Positions 15,145 to 23,247 of a stretch of DNA of 25,920 bases are shown here, piece after piece. This stretch comes from JBBSVE01 sp038233815. Its GTDB lineage: Bacteria > Pseudomonadota > Alphaproteobacteria > Rhodobacterales > Rhodobacteraceae. A program made the position numbers and the translations under genes. The stretch is taken from NCBI GenBank assembly GCA_038233815.1, contig JBBSVE010000032.1, positions 1 to 25,920 of the forward strand. The letters are read 5' to 3'. The stretch's first letter is position 1, and each line of letters starts with the position of its first letter. The notes under the pieces are model-generated. The model made no database searches. It was not told the origin of the DNA and saw only the letters and a program-made list of their open reading frames with translations.

Positions 15145-16451
15145 CATTGCGGGATGCCCGCCGTCTCCTTGCGGACTTTCGCCGCCTCTTCAACGCTCAC
15201 CGCCTTGGCCGAATTGCTCCACGCGCCGCGCACAAAGGTCGCAAGTTCGGCCACCTCTGCGTCCGACAGGCGTCCCGCAAAGCCGGGCATACGGAGTGGC
15301 GCGGGCCGGGTTTCGGTTGAGGGCATGTGTGCGCCGTGGAGGATGACACTCACCAGTCCCTTCGGCAGTTTCGCCGTGACGGTGGAATTGCCGTTCAATT
15401 CCGGGAACACCCCATCCGCGCCCATCCCGTTGGAGAAGTGGCATGCGTTGCAGTTGTCGAGGTAAAGCCGCGCGCCGAGCGTATCCGGCTTTGCCGATGC
15501 CAGCATCGCCGTCGTGGTATCGGGGTCCTTCACCACCGCAGGCGCGCCGCTCGGAAGCGAGATGTGCTTGAGGTAGGTCGCGATTGCCGTCAGGTCCGCG
15601 TCGCTCATATGTTGCGTCGAGTCGTCGATCACGAGGTGCATTTCCCCCGCGACGCCGGTGTTGTCGTTGCGCCCGGTCTTCAGGAAATCGACCATCTGCG
15701 GCACGCTCCAGCGTTGCGGGGCGGCACCGGCCGCGCGCAGCGACGGCGTCGACCAGCCGTCGATCTGCCCCCCGGCGAGGAAGGCCTTGGTCTTCGCCGT
15801 ATAGCCCTTTTGCGCGAATACCGCGTTGCGCGGACTGTGGCAGGCACCGCAATGGCCCGGTCCCTCTACCAGATATGCCCCGCGGTCGAGCACGGGATCG
15901 TCGAGCCGCGGCTCGAACCCCGCCCTGCCGTAGGCCACCCATTTCCACGCGCGGATGCCCCAACGCTGATTGAACGGGAAGGCGAGGTTTGTTTCGGCCG
16001 GGTCCGATGCCACCGCGGGAACGGATTGGAAATAGGCGTAAAGTGCGCGCACGTCCGGCTCCGTCAGCTTGCGGTAATTGGCCGACGGCATCGCGGGATA
16101 GAGGTTGTGCCCCTCGTCGTCCACACCGTCGTAGAGGGCTGCCCGGAACTGATCGAGCGACCAGTTGCCGATCCCATGTTCCTTGTCCGACGTGATGTTG
16201 GTCGAATGGATCACGCCGAACGGGCTCTGGATCGGCCGGCCGCCCGCGAAGGGCTGACCCCCCTCCGCCGTGTGGCAGGCCGCGCAATCGGCGGTCCGCA
16301 TGACATAGAGGCCGTCGCCCTCGGGCACCGCATAGTCTGCGGCCAGCGTCTGCTGCGGTGGCGTCAACCGCTGCGGCACGAAGATCATCGCCAGCACCAC
16401 CGCCACGCCGAGGAGCACGAGACCGAGGAGGATACGCAGGAAAGTCAGCAT
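15144..16451 (-). CDS. Triheme cytochrome c subunit of gluconate 2-dehydrogenase-type complex
   Basis: This 435-residue membrane-anchored cytochrome passes electrons from the flavoprotein subunit to the quinone pool or oxidase. It has an N-terminal hydrophobic anchor (residues 4-25) and three heme c sites: CAACH (56-60), CGACH (201-205) and CNACH (334-338). The spacing of about 140 residues between hemes, the YPAMPSANYRKL block and the GxFAGGRPIxSPFGVIHSTNIT segment are typical of the alcohol/gluconate/sorbitol dehydrogenase cytochrome subunits. The ATG at 16451 lies 12 bases after the GMC gene stop, so it is the last gene of a three-gene operon. It converges on the DUF2934 gene, with the terminator in between. 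Confidence 0.92.
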   Translation of the reverse strand: MLTFLRILLGLVLLGVAVVLAMIFVPQRLTPPQQTLAADYAVPEGDGLYVMRTADCAACHTAEGGQPFAGGRPIQSPFGVIHSTNITSDKEHGIGNWSLDQFRAALYDGVDDEGHNLYPAMPSANYRKLTEPDVRALYAYFQSVPAVASDPAETNLAFPFNQRWGIRAWKWVAYGRAGFEPRLDDPVLDRGAYLVEGPGHCGACHSPRNAVFAQKGYTAKTKAFLAGGQIDGWSTPSLRAAGAAPQRWSVPQMVDFLKTGRNDNTGVAGEMHLVIDDSTQHMSDADLTAIATYLKHISLPSGAPAVVKDPDTTTAMLASAKPDTLGARLYLDNCNACHFSNGMGADGVFPELNGNSTVTAKLPKGLVSVILHGAHMPSTETRPAPLRMPGFAGRLSDAEVAELATFVRGAWSNSAKAVSVEEAAKVRKETAGIPQ

Positions 16452-16463
16452 GGGCGGCGCTCC

Positions 16464-18233
16464 TCAGACCAGCGGGCGGGGGTTGGAGAGATACTGCTTG
16501 CGGATCGCGTCGGCGGTGAAATAAGCCATCGCGCCCACCATGCCCGTGGGATTGTATTGCAGGTTCTGCGGAAACGCCCCCGCGCCCGTGGCGAAGACGT
16601 TATGGATCCCCCAGACCTGCTGGAACTTGTTGATAACGGAGGTCTTCGGATCGTCCCCCATCGCGGTGCCGCCGACATTGTGCGTCGTCTGGTAGGGCCG
16701 GATGTCGTAATGCGCGCCGGGGGCCTTGTAGCCCTCCTTGATGCTGGTGGGGTTCAGCGCCTCGGCGACCGGCTTGATCTTGTCCTTCATGAACTGCGTC
16801 ATGCGGATGTCATTGTCCTTCCAGTCGAAGGTCATCCGCATCAGGGGCCGTCCGTGCTTGTCCGTGTAGGTCGGATCGAGGCTCAGATAGCAGTCGCGGT
16901 AGGCCATGTTGGAGCCGTGGCTGCCGATCGACATGGAATGGCCATACCATGTTTTCACGCCGTCCTTCCAGCCCTGCCCCCATGACGGCACGCCCTTGGG
17001 AAGCGACATGGAGCGGATCGGCTGACCGTTGGTCTGGCCCGTCGTGATGTAGGAGCCGCCGACGAAGCCTTCCTTGCCGAAGTCGATCTGATTGATCGAA
17101 TAGTCGTCGATCGAATAGCCGTTGGCGCCCGCGCCGACGAAGGGGTTGAACTCTTCATCCTCGAAATAGAGGCTCGTGCCGCCTGTCATCTGGTAGGCGT
17201 AGTTTCGCCCCGTCACACCCTCGCCCGTCGCGGGATCGTAGGGCTGGCCGATGCCAGACAGCAGCATCAGATGCACGTTATGGAGCGAATAGGCCGCCAT
17301 GATCACGAGGTCGGCGGGCTGGGTCACCTCCTCCCCCGCCGTGTCGTCCCAGTAGGTCACGCCGGTCGCGGTCTTGCCGTCGGCGGCGAGGTTCACCTTC
17401 AGCACCTCGCAGTGCGTGCGATAGGCGAAGTTCGGCTTTCGCTTCAGGGCCGCGAGGATGCAGGTCTGCGGTGAGGATTTGGAATAGTTGAGGCAGCCAT
17501 ACCGCTCGCAGAAACCGCAGTAGTTGCAGGGGCCGAGCTGCATGCCGTATTCGTTGACAAAGGCCTCCGATGCATTCGCCGCCGGGCGCGGGAACGGGTG
17601 CAGACCGCGCGATAGCGCCACGTCACGGAACTTCCGCGCATCCGCCGTCATGGCAAGGGGTGGCATCGGGTAGCCGCGCGACCGGGGGGCTTCGAACGGG
17701 TTGCCGCCCTCGATGATCTCGCCCTTGATGTTGCCGGCCTTCCCGGAGATCCCGCACATATATTCGAACCGGTCGAAATAGGGCTCCAGCTCGTCGTAGG
17801 TGATGCCCCAGTCCTGGATCGTCATGCCGTCGGGAACCACGTCTGCGCCGAACTTTTCGACCGCGTAGGATTTCAGACGCAGCTCCTCGGCCTGCGGACG
17901 CCAGGTCTGGCCGTTCCAGTGGATGCCCGCGCCGCCCACGCCGTTTCCGGGCAGGAACGATCCGAGCTGGCGGTAGGGGCGCGCCACCTCGTCGGTCGTG
18001 TGGCGGATCGTGACGGTGGAATCGACCGGGCGCTGCATGAAGCCGTAGCGCACGCCGTATTTCAGCTCATCGGCCACCTGCGGATACTGGAAGTCCGGCA
18101 CGGTGTCGCGGTCGCCGCCGCGTTCCAGCGCAAGAATCTCCAGCCCTTCGTTCGCGAGTTCCATGCCGAGGATCGCGCCGGTCCAGCCCAGACCCACGAT
18201 CACCACGTCCTTCTTCGGATCGGTGCGTGCCAT
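16464..18233 (-). CDS. Gluconate 2-dehydrogenase-type GMC flavoprotein, large subunit
   Basis: This 589-residue FAD enzyme probably oxidises gluconate or a related aldonate/polyol in the periplasm. It has a dinucleotide motif VIVGLGWTGAILGMELANEG (11-30), the GNGVGGAGIHWNG FAD block, and a cysteine cluster GPCNYCGFCERYGC (Cys236, 239, 242, 247). The catalytic pair is His518 (TTHNVGG) and Asn561 (YNPTGMVGA). HNVHLMLLSGIGQPYDP and LLRMTFDWKDNDIRM closely resemble gluconate, 2-ketogluconate and sorbitol dehydrogenase large subunits. No signal peptide is visible; in this family the large subunit is exported together with the Tat-bearing small subunit. The ATG at 18233 lies three bases after the small-subunit stop. 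The substrate remains open among these sugars. Confidence 0.92.
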   Translation of the reverse strand: MARTDPKKDVVIVGLGWTGAILGMELANEGLEILALERGGDRDTVPDFQYPQVADELKYGVRYGFMQRPVDSTVTIRHTTDEVARPYRQLGSFLPGNGVGGAGIHWNGQTWRPQAEELRLKSYAVEKFGADVVPDGMTIQDWGITYDELEPYFDRFEYMCGISGKAGNIKGEIIEGGNPFEAPRSRGYPMPPLAMTADARKFRDVALSRGLHPFPRPAANASEAFVNEYGMQLGPCNYCGFCERYGCLNYSKSSPQTCILAALKRKPNFAYRTHCEVLKVNLAADGKTATGVTYWDDTAGEEVTQPADLVIMAAYSLHNVHLMLLSGIGQPYDPATGEGVTGRNYAYQMTGGTSLYFEDEEFNPFVGAGANGYSIDDYSINQIDFGKEGFVGGSYITTGQTNGQPIRSMSLPKGVPSWGQGWKDGVKTWYGHSMSIGSHGSNMAYRDCYLSLDPTYTDKHGRPLMRMTFDWKDNDIRMTQFMKDKIKPVAEALNPTSIKEGYKAPGAHYDIRPYQTTHNVGGTAMGDDPKTSVINKFQQVWGIHNVFATGAGAFPQNLQYNPTGMVGAMAYFTADAIRKQYLSNPRPLV

Positions 18234-18236
18234 GGC

Positions 18237-18941
18237 TCAGGCCCTCTCGCCGGAAATGGACACGGGGCCCAGCGGATAGGGCACGCCGTCGAGCTTCGGG
18301 TCGGTCCAGTCGAGGTAGCTCGCCCGCGCGCCGGGGAATCCGATATGGACCCAGCCCGCCATCGCGTGATTGCCGCCATACATCGGGTCGGCGAAATAGC
18401 CTTCCTTGGTGTTCTGCAACAGGATCGTGAAGAAGTCGCGCAGCGCCGGGTCGAGCCGCACCTCCCCCTTCTCCAGCGATGTGAGGGCGGCGTCCTGCCC
18501 CACGGCATCGAGATCGGAGAACCGCGCCTGCTTCGTCTGTTGGCACCAGTCGTCGAACGCCCTGATCCCGCCGCGGTAGATCTGCGCGGGCGTCAGCGGC
18601 GACTGGTAGCCGTAGAGTGGATTGGCTGCCGCATCGTGCGGACCTGCCATGTAGAGATCCGTCGCCTGACCGTAATCGCCCGCGAGTTGCAGGTCGATGA
18701 ACACCGGCACCCGCGCCTCCAGCGCGCCCGCCCCGTCGCCCGACGACGGGATCAGCCGCGACGTTGCCGCCATCACGAAGGCCCATTCATCCCCGCTGAG
18801 GTATTTCGGCCGATAGGCGCTGAGCGGCACGACCTCCCGTGACTGCGCCCGCGCGCCCACCGCAAGCGCGCCCAGCGCGGAGACCGAGGCCCCGGCCGCG
18901 AGAAAGCCGCGGCGCGTCGTGTCCATCGTCCTGATTGCCAT
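18237..18941 (-). CDS. Gluconate 2-dehydrogenase subunit 3 (small subunit, Tat signal)
   Basis: This 234-residue small subunit belongs to the gluconate_2-dh3 family and is needed for export and stability of the GMC subunit. The N-terminus DTTRRGFLAAGASVSALGAL is a twin-arginine signal, with likely cleavage near VGARA. Later blocks fit the family: WAFVMAATSRLIPS, VPVFIDLQLAGDYG, GYFADPMYGGNHAMAGWVHIGFPGA. I chose ATG 18941, which has GGAGGACAGG upstream; the open frame continues to 19004 but would bury the Tat signal. It is the first gene of the operon small subunit, flavoprotein, cytochrome. The 72 bp upstream, shared with the end of the DHA2 exporter gene, show no promoter I would trust. Confidence 0.9.
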   Translation of the reverse strand: MAIRTMDTTRRGFLAAGASVSALGALAVGARAQSREVVPLSAYRPKYLSGDEWAFVMAATSRLIPSSGDGAGALEARVPVFIDLQLAGDYGQATDLYMAGPHDAAANPLYGYQSPLTPAQIYRGGIRAFDDWCQQTKQARFSDLDAVGQDAALTSLEKGEVRLDPALRDFFTILLQNTKEGYFADPMYGGNHAMAGWVHIGFPGARASYLDWTDPKLDGVPYPLGPVSISGERA

Positions 18942-19013
18942 GAAGCCTGTCCTCCCGCGATCCGTCCGTCCCCTCAACACGCCACGAAACGCGCGCGACG
19001 ACAAGGGCAGTCT

Positions 19014-20579
19014 TCACGCAAGCGGCGACACCGCCCGTCCCGCGCGCGCAAACGGCACGCAGATAAGCGCACCCAGCGTCAGGACCGCCATCATCAGCCA
19101 CGCGTCGTTGATGGCCTGCGTCAGCGCCGCCTTTTCCAGAAGCGGCGCCACGAACGCCCGTGCCTGCGCGGGCATCGGACCCGCGCCGATGCCCGCCATC
19201 AGCGCCTCCGGTATGCCCAGCAGACGGGCGGTCGCCGCATCCCCCGCCTGCAACCGCGCCATGAGATCGGCCGAATGGACCGGCGCGCGTGAGAAGATCA
19301 CAGTGTCGATGAGCGCCAGCCCGATCGCCCCGCCCAGATTGCGCATCAGGTTGAACAGACCCGATGCGTCGGGCACCTGTGCTGTGGGCAGGTGGCCAAG
19401 CGCCATCCGCGTCGGCGGCAGAAGGCAGAACATGATCGCCACGCCGCGCAGCACCTGCGGCCAGAACATGCCGTCGAAATCCGTCGCCGCCGTCTGCCCG
19501 GCGCTCAGCCACAGCCCCAGCGCGAAGAGGCCAAAGCCGAAAGCCGTCAGGATCCTCGCGGGCACCCGCACCTCCAGCGCCACCGCGAAAGGAGCGGTCA
19601 ACAGTTGCGCCACGCCGGTGACAAGCATGATCTCCCCGATCTCCAGCGCGCCGTGACCGCGCACGAACGCGAGGAAAACGGGCATCAGATAGACCGACCC
19701 GAAAAGCCCGATGCCCAGCACGAAGCTCAGCAGGCAGCCGATGGTGAAGCGCAGGTCGGTGAAGCCGCGCAAGGTCACGACCGGGTGCGGATGGCGCAGG
19801 CTGCGGCGCACGAACGCAGCACCCGCCACGATGCAGAGCGCTGCCAGACCCACAACGATGCCCGAGGTCCAGCCCCGGTCCGGTGCCTGCTTCAGCGCAA
19901 TTTCCAGCGCGGCCAACGAGATGGCGAGCGCGCCCAGCGACAGCCAGTCGAGCGAGCGCGCCTCCGACAGGCGCGTGGCGGCGCGGGGGAGGAGGGCTGC
20001 CGCGACCAGCACCGCGGCGATCCCCGGCGCCACGTTGATGAGGAACAGCCAGTGCCACGAATAGGTCTGCGTGATCCAGCCGCCGACGACGGGCCCAACA
20101 GTGGGCGCCAGCACGGCGAGCACACCCGCAAGCGTCGTCGCCAACCCTTGCTGGCGCTTCGGGAACAACACGAACACCGCCGCAAACACCGCGGGGATCA
20201 GTGTGCCCCCCGCCAGTCCCTGCAGCACCCGCCACGCGATGAGTTCGCCGAAACCGTTCGACGACGCGCATCCGATCGAGGCCAGGGTGAAGATCGTGGT
20301 GGCGCCGACGAAGAGCCAGCGCATCGTGAGGGTGCGGACCAGAACACCGGTCAGCGGAATCGCGATCACCTCGGCCACCAGATAGGCGGTCTGGACCCAG
20401 CTCATCAGATCGGGGTCGATCCCCAGTGCCGCGCGGATGTCGGGCAGGGAGGTCGCCACGATCTGCACGTCGAGGACGGCCATGAACATGCCGACGCACA
20501 TCGCGGCAAAGCCGAACCAGAGCGCGATGCCGCGGTCGGGGGACGGGGAGGGCGCAGGGTCCGGAGTCAGGATCGTCAC
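19014..20579 (-). CDS. DHA2-family MFS multidrug exporter (14 TM, EmrB/QacA-like)
   Basis: This 521-residue inner-membrane proton antiporter has about 14 hydrophobic segments. DHA2 features are FMAVLDVQIVATSLPDI in TM1, SWVQTAYLVAEVIAIPLTG, the antiporter motif APTVGPVVGGWITQTYSWHWLFLINVAPG (motif C, TM5), and SGLFNLMRNLGGAIGLAL. No membrane-fusion partner adjoins it, unlike the EmrAB pair at 21626-24450. The start is GTG at 20579; GGAG lies very close to it, so the exact start is uncertain, but no better codon occurs before TM1. The exported compound is unknown. Confidence 0.9.
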   Translation of the reverse strand: MTILTPDPAPSPSPDRGIALWFGFAAMCVGMFMAVLDVQIVATSLPDIRAALGIDPDLMSWVQTAYLVAEVIAIPLTGVLVRTLTMRWLFVGATTIFTLASIGCASSNGFGELIAWRVLQGLAGGTLIPAVFAAVFVLFPKRQQGLATTLAGVLAVLAPTVGPVVGGWITQTYSWHWLFLINVAPGIAAVLVAAALLPRAATRLSEARSLDWLSLGALAISLAALEIALKQAPDRGWTSGIVVGLAALCIVAGAAFVRRSLRHPHPVVTLRGFTDLRFTIGCLLSFVLGIGLFGSVYLMPVFLAFVRGHGALEIGEIMLVTGVAQLLTAPFAVALEVRVPARILTAFGFGLFALGLWLSAGQTAATDFDGMFWPQVLRGVAIMFCLLPPTRMALGHLPTAQVPDASGLFNLMRNLGGAIGLALIDTVIFSRAPVHSADLMARLQAGDAATARLLGIPEALMAGIGAGPMPAQARAFVAPLLEKAALTQAINDAWLMMAVLTLGALICVPFARAGRAVSPLA

Positions 20580-20643
20580 TCTCCGGCGCTGCGGGGCGGG
20601 GATGTCGCGGCCAGACTGCCCCAGATGTCACGCCGAAGGAAAG

Positions 20644-20671
20644 GGTCCGGATGCTGCACTGCGCCCGGACC
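20644..20671 (-). terminator. Possible weak terminator after the SDR gene
   Basis: A 7-bp perfect stem (GGTCCGG 20644-20650 with CCGGACC 20665-20671) and a 14-nt loop lie about 20 bases beyond the SDR stop, followed on the minus strand by CTTTCCTTC. The T-tract is interrupted and the loop is long, so this is tentative. Confidence 0.3.
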
Positions 20672-20691
20672 GTGGCGTCAAGGCCGCAGCG

Positions 20692-21546
20692 TCACCCGTT
20701 GACGATCATCCCGCCGTTCGGATGCAGCGTTTGTCCGGTGAAATAGCTCCCGTCGTCGGAGGCGAGGAACAGAAACGCCGTCGCCACTTCCCAGGGCTGG
20801 CCCGGACGCTTCATCGGCACCTTCTGGCCAAAGTCCTCGACCTGGTCGGCGGGCATCGAGCCGGGGATGAAGGGCGTCCAGATCGGCCCCGGCGCCACCT
20901 GATTGACGCGGATACCCTTTTCCACAAGGTTCGCCGACATCGACCGCGAGAAGGCGAGCGACGCGCCCCGCGAAGTGGAATAGGAAATCAGCGAACCGTT
21001 GCCCTTGAAGGCGTTGACGGACGTCGTGTTCACGATTGTGGCGCCTTCCTTCAGATGCGGCAAGGCCGCCTGTGTGCAGAACATGTAGGCCATCACATTG
21101 CTGTCGAATGTCTTTCGCAAGTGCGCCTCGGTCAGATCGGCCAGATCCTCGTCCATCCATTGCTGCGCGCAATTGTTGATCAGGATGTCGAGCGCGCCGA
21201 ATGCCTCCACGGTCTTGGCGATGGCATCCTCCGCGTGGACTTTCTGTCCCAGATCGCCGCGGATCAGGAGCGCCTCGGACCCTTCTGCCTCCACCAACCG
21301 CCTGGTTTCCTCCGCGTCGCGGTCCTCATCGAGATAGGCAATGGCGACGCGCGCGCCCTCACGGGCAAAGAGCACCGACACCGCGCGTCCGATCCCGCTG
21401 TCGCCGCCGCTGATGAAGGCGACCTTGCCTTTCAGCTTGCCCACGCCCGGAAAGCGGGGGGCGTAGTCGGGCGCGGGGTCCATCTTCCATTCGGCCGCGG
21501 GCATCGCATCCTGATGCTGGGCGGGGATCTTCGGGGCGTCGTTCAT
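20692..21546 (-). CDS. SDR-family oxidoreductase (general stress protein 39/YhxC-like), Arg at the catalytic Lys position
   Basis: This 284-residue short-chain dehydrogenase has a long N-terminal extension (QHQDAMPAAEWKMDPAP) typical of the GSP39/YhxC/YghA group. The NAD(P) motif is GGDSGIG (47-53), the NNAG position reads NNCAQQ (124-129), and the catalytic residues include Asn150, Ser176 and Tyr189. The usual Lys of YxxxK is Arg193 (YSTSR, codon CGG at 20970-20968). The C-terminal FLASDDGSYFTGQTLHPNGG is standard. ATG 21546 is chosen over the upstream in-frame extension because an exact EcfG-type promoter ends 35 bases upstream and the family begins here. The substrate is unknown; relatives are stress-induced aldehyde/ketone or sugar dehydrogenases. 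Confidence 0.9.
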   Translation of the reverse strand: MNDAPKIPAQHQDAMPAAEWKMDPAPDYAPRFPGVGKLKGKVAFISGGDSGIGRAVSVLFAREGARVAIAYLDEDRDAEETRRLVEAEGSEALLIRGDLGQKVHAEDAIAKTVEAFGALDILINNCAQQWMDEDLADLTEAHLRKTFDSNVMAYMFCTQAALPHLKEGATIVNTTSVNAFKGNGSLISYSTSRGASLAFSRSMSANLVEKGIRVNQVAPGPIWTPFIPGSMPADQVEDFGQKVPMKRPGQPWEVATAFLFLASDDGSYFTGQTLHPNGGMIVNG

Positions 21547-21581
21547 CAGCCGGCCTTTCGGGCATGGGGGGGCGTCGTCAC

Positions 21582-21606
21582 AACGGATGCACGGCGCCGG
21601 GGTTCC
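21582..21606 (-). promoter_or_regulatory. Sigma-EcfG-like promoter for the SDR gene
   Basis: On the minus strand GGAAC (21606-21602), a 16-nt spacer, then CGTT (21585-21582): an exact consensus match. It lies in the 79-bp gap between the emrB-like stop and the SDR start and reads toward the SDR, so the SDR is probably transcribed separately from the pump genes. Confidence 0.72.
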
Positions 21607-21625
21607 CGCACGTGTCCGCACCCGG

Positions 21626-23245
21626 TCAGTGTCCCGATGGTCCGCCTCCGCCGCCCCTTGCGGGTTTCAGCACGAGGATCAGCGGCAGCACGGCGATGCA
21701 GATCCACATCAGGACGCGGAACACCTCCACGTAGGACAGGATCGCCGCCTGCATCTGCACCTGCCGGTAGATGGTGCCCAGCGCCTGCTGCGTCCCGCCG
21801 AGCGCACCCTTCATGCTGTCGAGCGCATCCGTGAAGGCCGGGTTGAGGTAGTTCAGCTGCTCCGTCATGCGCGATTGATGCAGTTGCTCTCGGCGGGTGA
21901 GCAGGGTCTGCGTCAGCGAGATCCCGAATGCCCCGCCCAGATTGCGAAAGAAGTTGATCATCGCGGAGGCCTTGTCCGCCTCGCCCGGTTTCAGCCCGAC
22001 GTAAGCCACCGTGGTGATCGGGATGAAGAGGAACGGCAGTGCTATGGAACTGTAGAATCGGCCCCAGGCGGCATCGGCAAAGGTGCTCTCCAGATTGAAG
22101 TTGGAGAAATGCCAGAACGATACGACCTGCATGGCGAACGCCGGCAACAGCAGGAACCGCGTGTCGAACTTGCCCGTTAACGCCCCCGCTATGGGCATCA
22201 TCACGAGGGCGATGGCGCCGCCGTAGGTCAACGCCAGCCCGGCATGGTAGGCGTCGTAGCCGAACGTGCCCTGCAACATCTGCGGCACGATCTGGATGGT
22301 GCCGAACACAAGAAGGCCCAGCAGCATGATCAGGAGCGTGCAGATCGCGAAGTTGCGGTTTTTCAGAAGCGTGATGGGCACGATGGGATCGGGATGGTTC
22401 AACTCCCACGCGACCATGAGGCCGAGCCCGATCACCGCCATCGCCGCCATGGTGACGATGAGCGGCGAGGAGAACCAGTCCTCCTGCTGCCCACGGTCGA
22501 GCATGATGAGAAGGCCGGCCAGCCCCACGGCGGTCAGCAGAAAGCCAACGTAGTCGACCTTGAGCCCCTTGGCATGCATCGCCTTCGTCTCGCGCTTCAG
22601 CACATCCGGCTCCCGCACCACGATCTGCACGAGGACGAGGGCAAGGATCCCCACCGGCACGTTGATGAAGAAGATCCAGTGCCACGAGATCACGTCGGTG
22701 ATGTAGCCACCGATGGTCGGCCCGATGATCGGCGCGAAAATGATCACGATGCCGAAGACGCCGAACGCCTGCCCGCGCTTTTCCTGCGGGAAGCTGTCGG
22801 CCAGCATCGACTGTTCCACCGGCGCCAGCCCGCCGCCGCCCATGCCCTGAAACACCCGCGCGACGATCAGCATGCCGAGCGATGTAGACAGCGCGCAGAC
22901 CAGCGACGAGACGGTGAAGAGCGCGATGGAGATCATGAAGTAGCGCTTTCGGCCCAGTGCCTTGGACAGAAAGCCCGAGATCGGGATGATGATCGCATTG
23001 GCGACGAGGTAGCTCGTCACGATCCACGTCCCCTGATCCGTGGCGACGCCCAGCGCGCCGGAGATGTTGCTCAGCGCGACGTTGGCGATGGAGGTGTCGA
23101 GGATTTCCATGAAGGTCGCGATGGAGATGATCATGACCATGACCCAAGGCCCGCCAAGACCCGCAGCGGAGCGTGGCATCGCCTCGTCGTCGGTCGTCCG
23201 GCGGTGCTTGGACAACTTGCCGGGGCTGTCCGCGGCGGCGGCCAC
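21626..23245 (-). CDS. emrB: EmrB-type DHA2 MFS multidrug exporter
   Basis: This 539-residue, 14-segment inner-membrane exporter works with the membrane-fusion protein encoded just upstream. EmrB features are ATFMEILDTSIANVALSNI (TM1), GTWIVTSYLVANAIIIPISG, FQGMGGGGLAPVEQSML, FAPIIGPTIGGYITDVISW (motif C) followed by HWIFFINVPVG, and INFFRNLGGAFGISL. The long periplasmic loop before the last segment (roughly LTRREQLHQ to RQVQMQ) is family-typical. The start is GTG at 23245: GGAGGA at 23257-23252 inside the end of the fusion-protein gene gives ideal spacing, and only two bases separate that gene's stop from the GTG, so translation is coupled. The tail ends with a Gly-rich GGGGGPSGH. Confidence 0.93.
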   Translation of the reverse strand: MAAAADSPGKLSKHRRTTDDEAMPRSAAGLGGPWVMVMIISIATFMEILDTSIANVALSNISGALGVATDQGTWIVTSYLVANAIIIPISGFLSKALGRKRYFMISIALFTVSSLVCALSTSLGMLIVARVFQGMGGGGLAPVEQSMLADSFPQEKRGQAFGVFGIVIIFAPIIGPTIGGYITDVISWHWIFFINVPVGILALVLVQIVVREPDVLKRETKAMHAKGLKVDYVGFLLTAVGLAGLLIMLDRGQQEDWFSSPLIVTMAAMAVIGLGLMVAWELNHPDPIVPITLLKNRNFAICTLLIMLLGLLVFGTIQIVPQMLQGTFGYDAYHAGLALTYGGAIALVMMPIAGALTGKFDTRFLLLPAFAMQVVSFWHFSNFNLESTFADAAWGRFYSSIALPFLFIPITTVAYVGLKPGEADKASAMINFFRNLGGAFGISLTQTLLTRREQLHQSRMTEQLNYLNPAFTDALDSMKGALGGTQQALGTIYRQVQMQAAILSYVEVFRVLMWICIAVLPLILVLKPARGGGGGPSGH

Positions 23246-23247
23246 GC

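Noticed and set aside
15144..18941. Glucoside 3-dehydrogenase complex instead of gluconate 2-dehydrogenase
   Set aside because: That complex also combines a GMC enzyme with a small Tat subunit, but the large-subunit blocks (GPCNYCGFC, HNVHLMLLSGIGQPYDP) and the triheme cytochrome fit the gluconate/sorbitol dehydrogenase type better.
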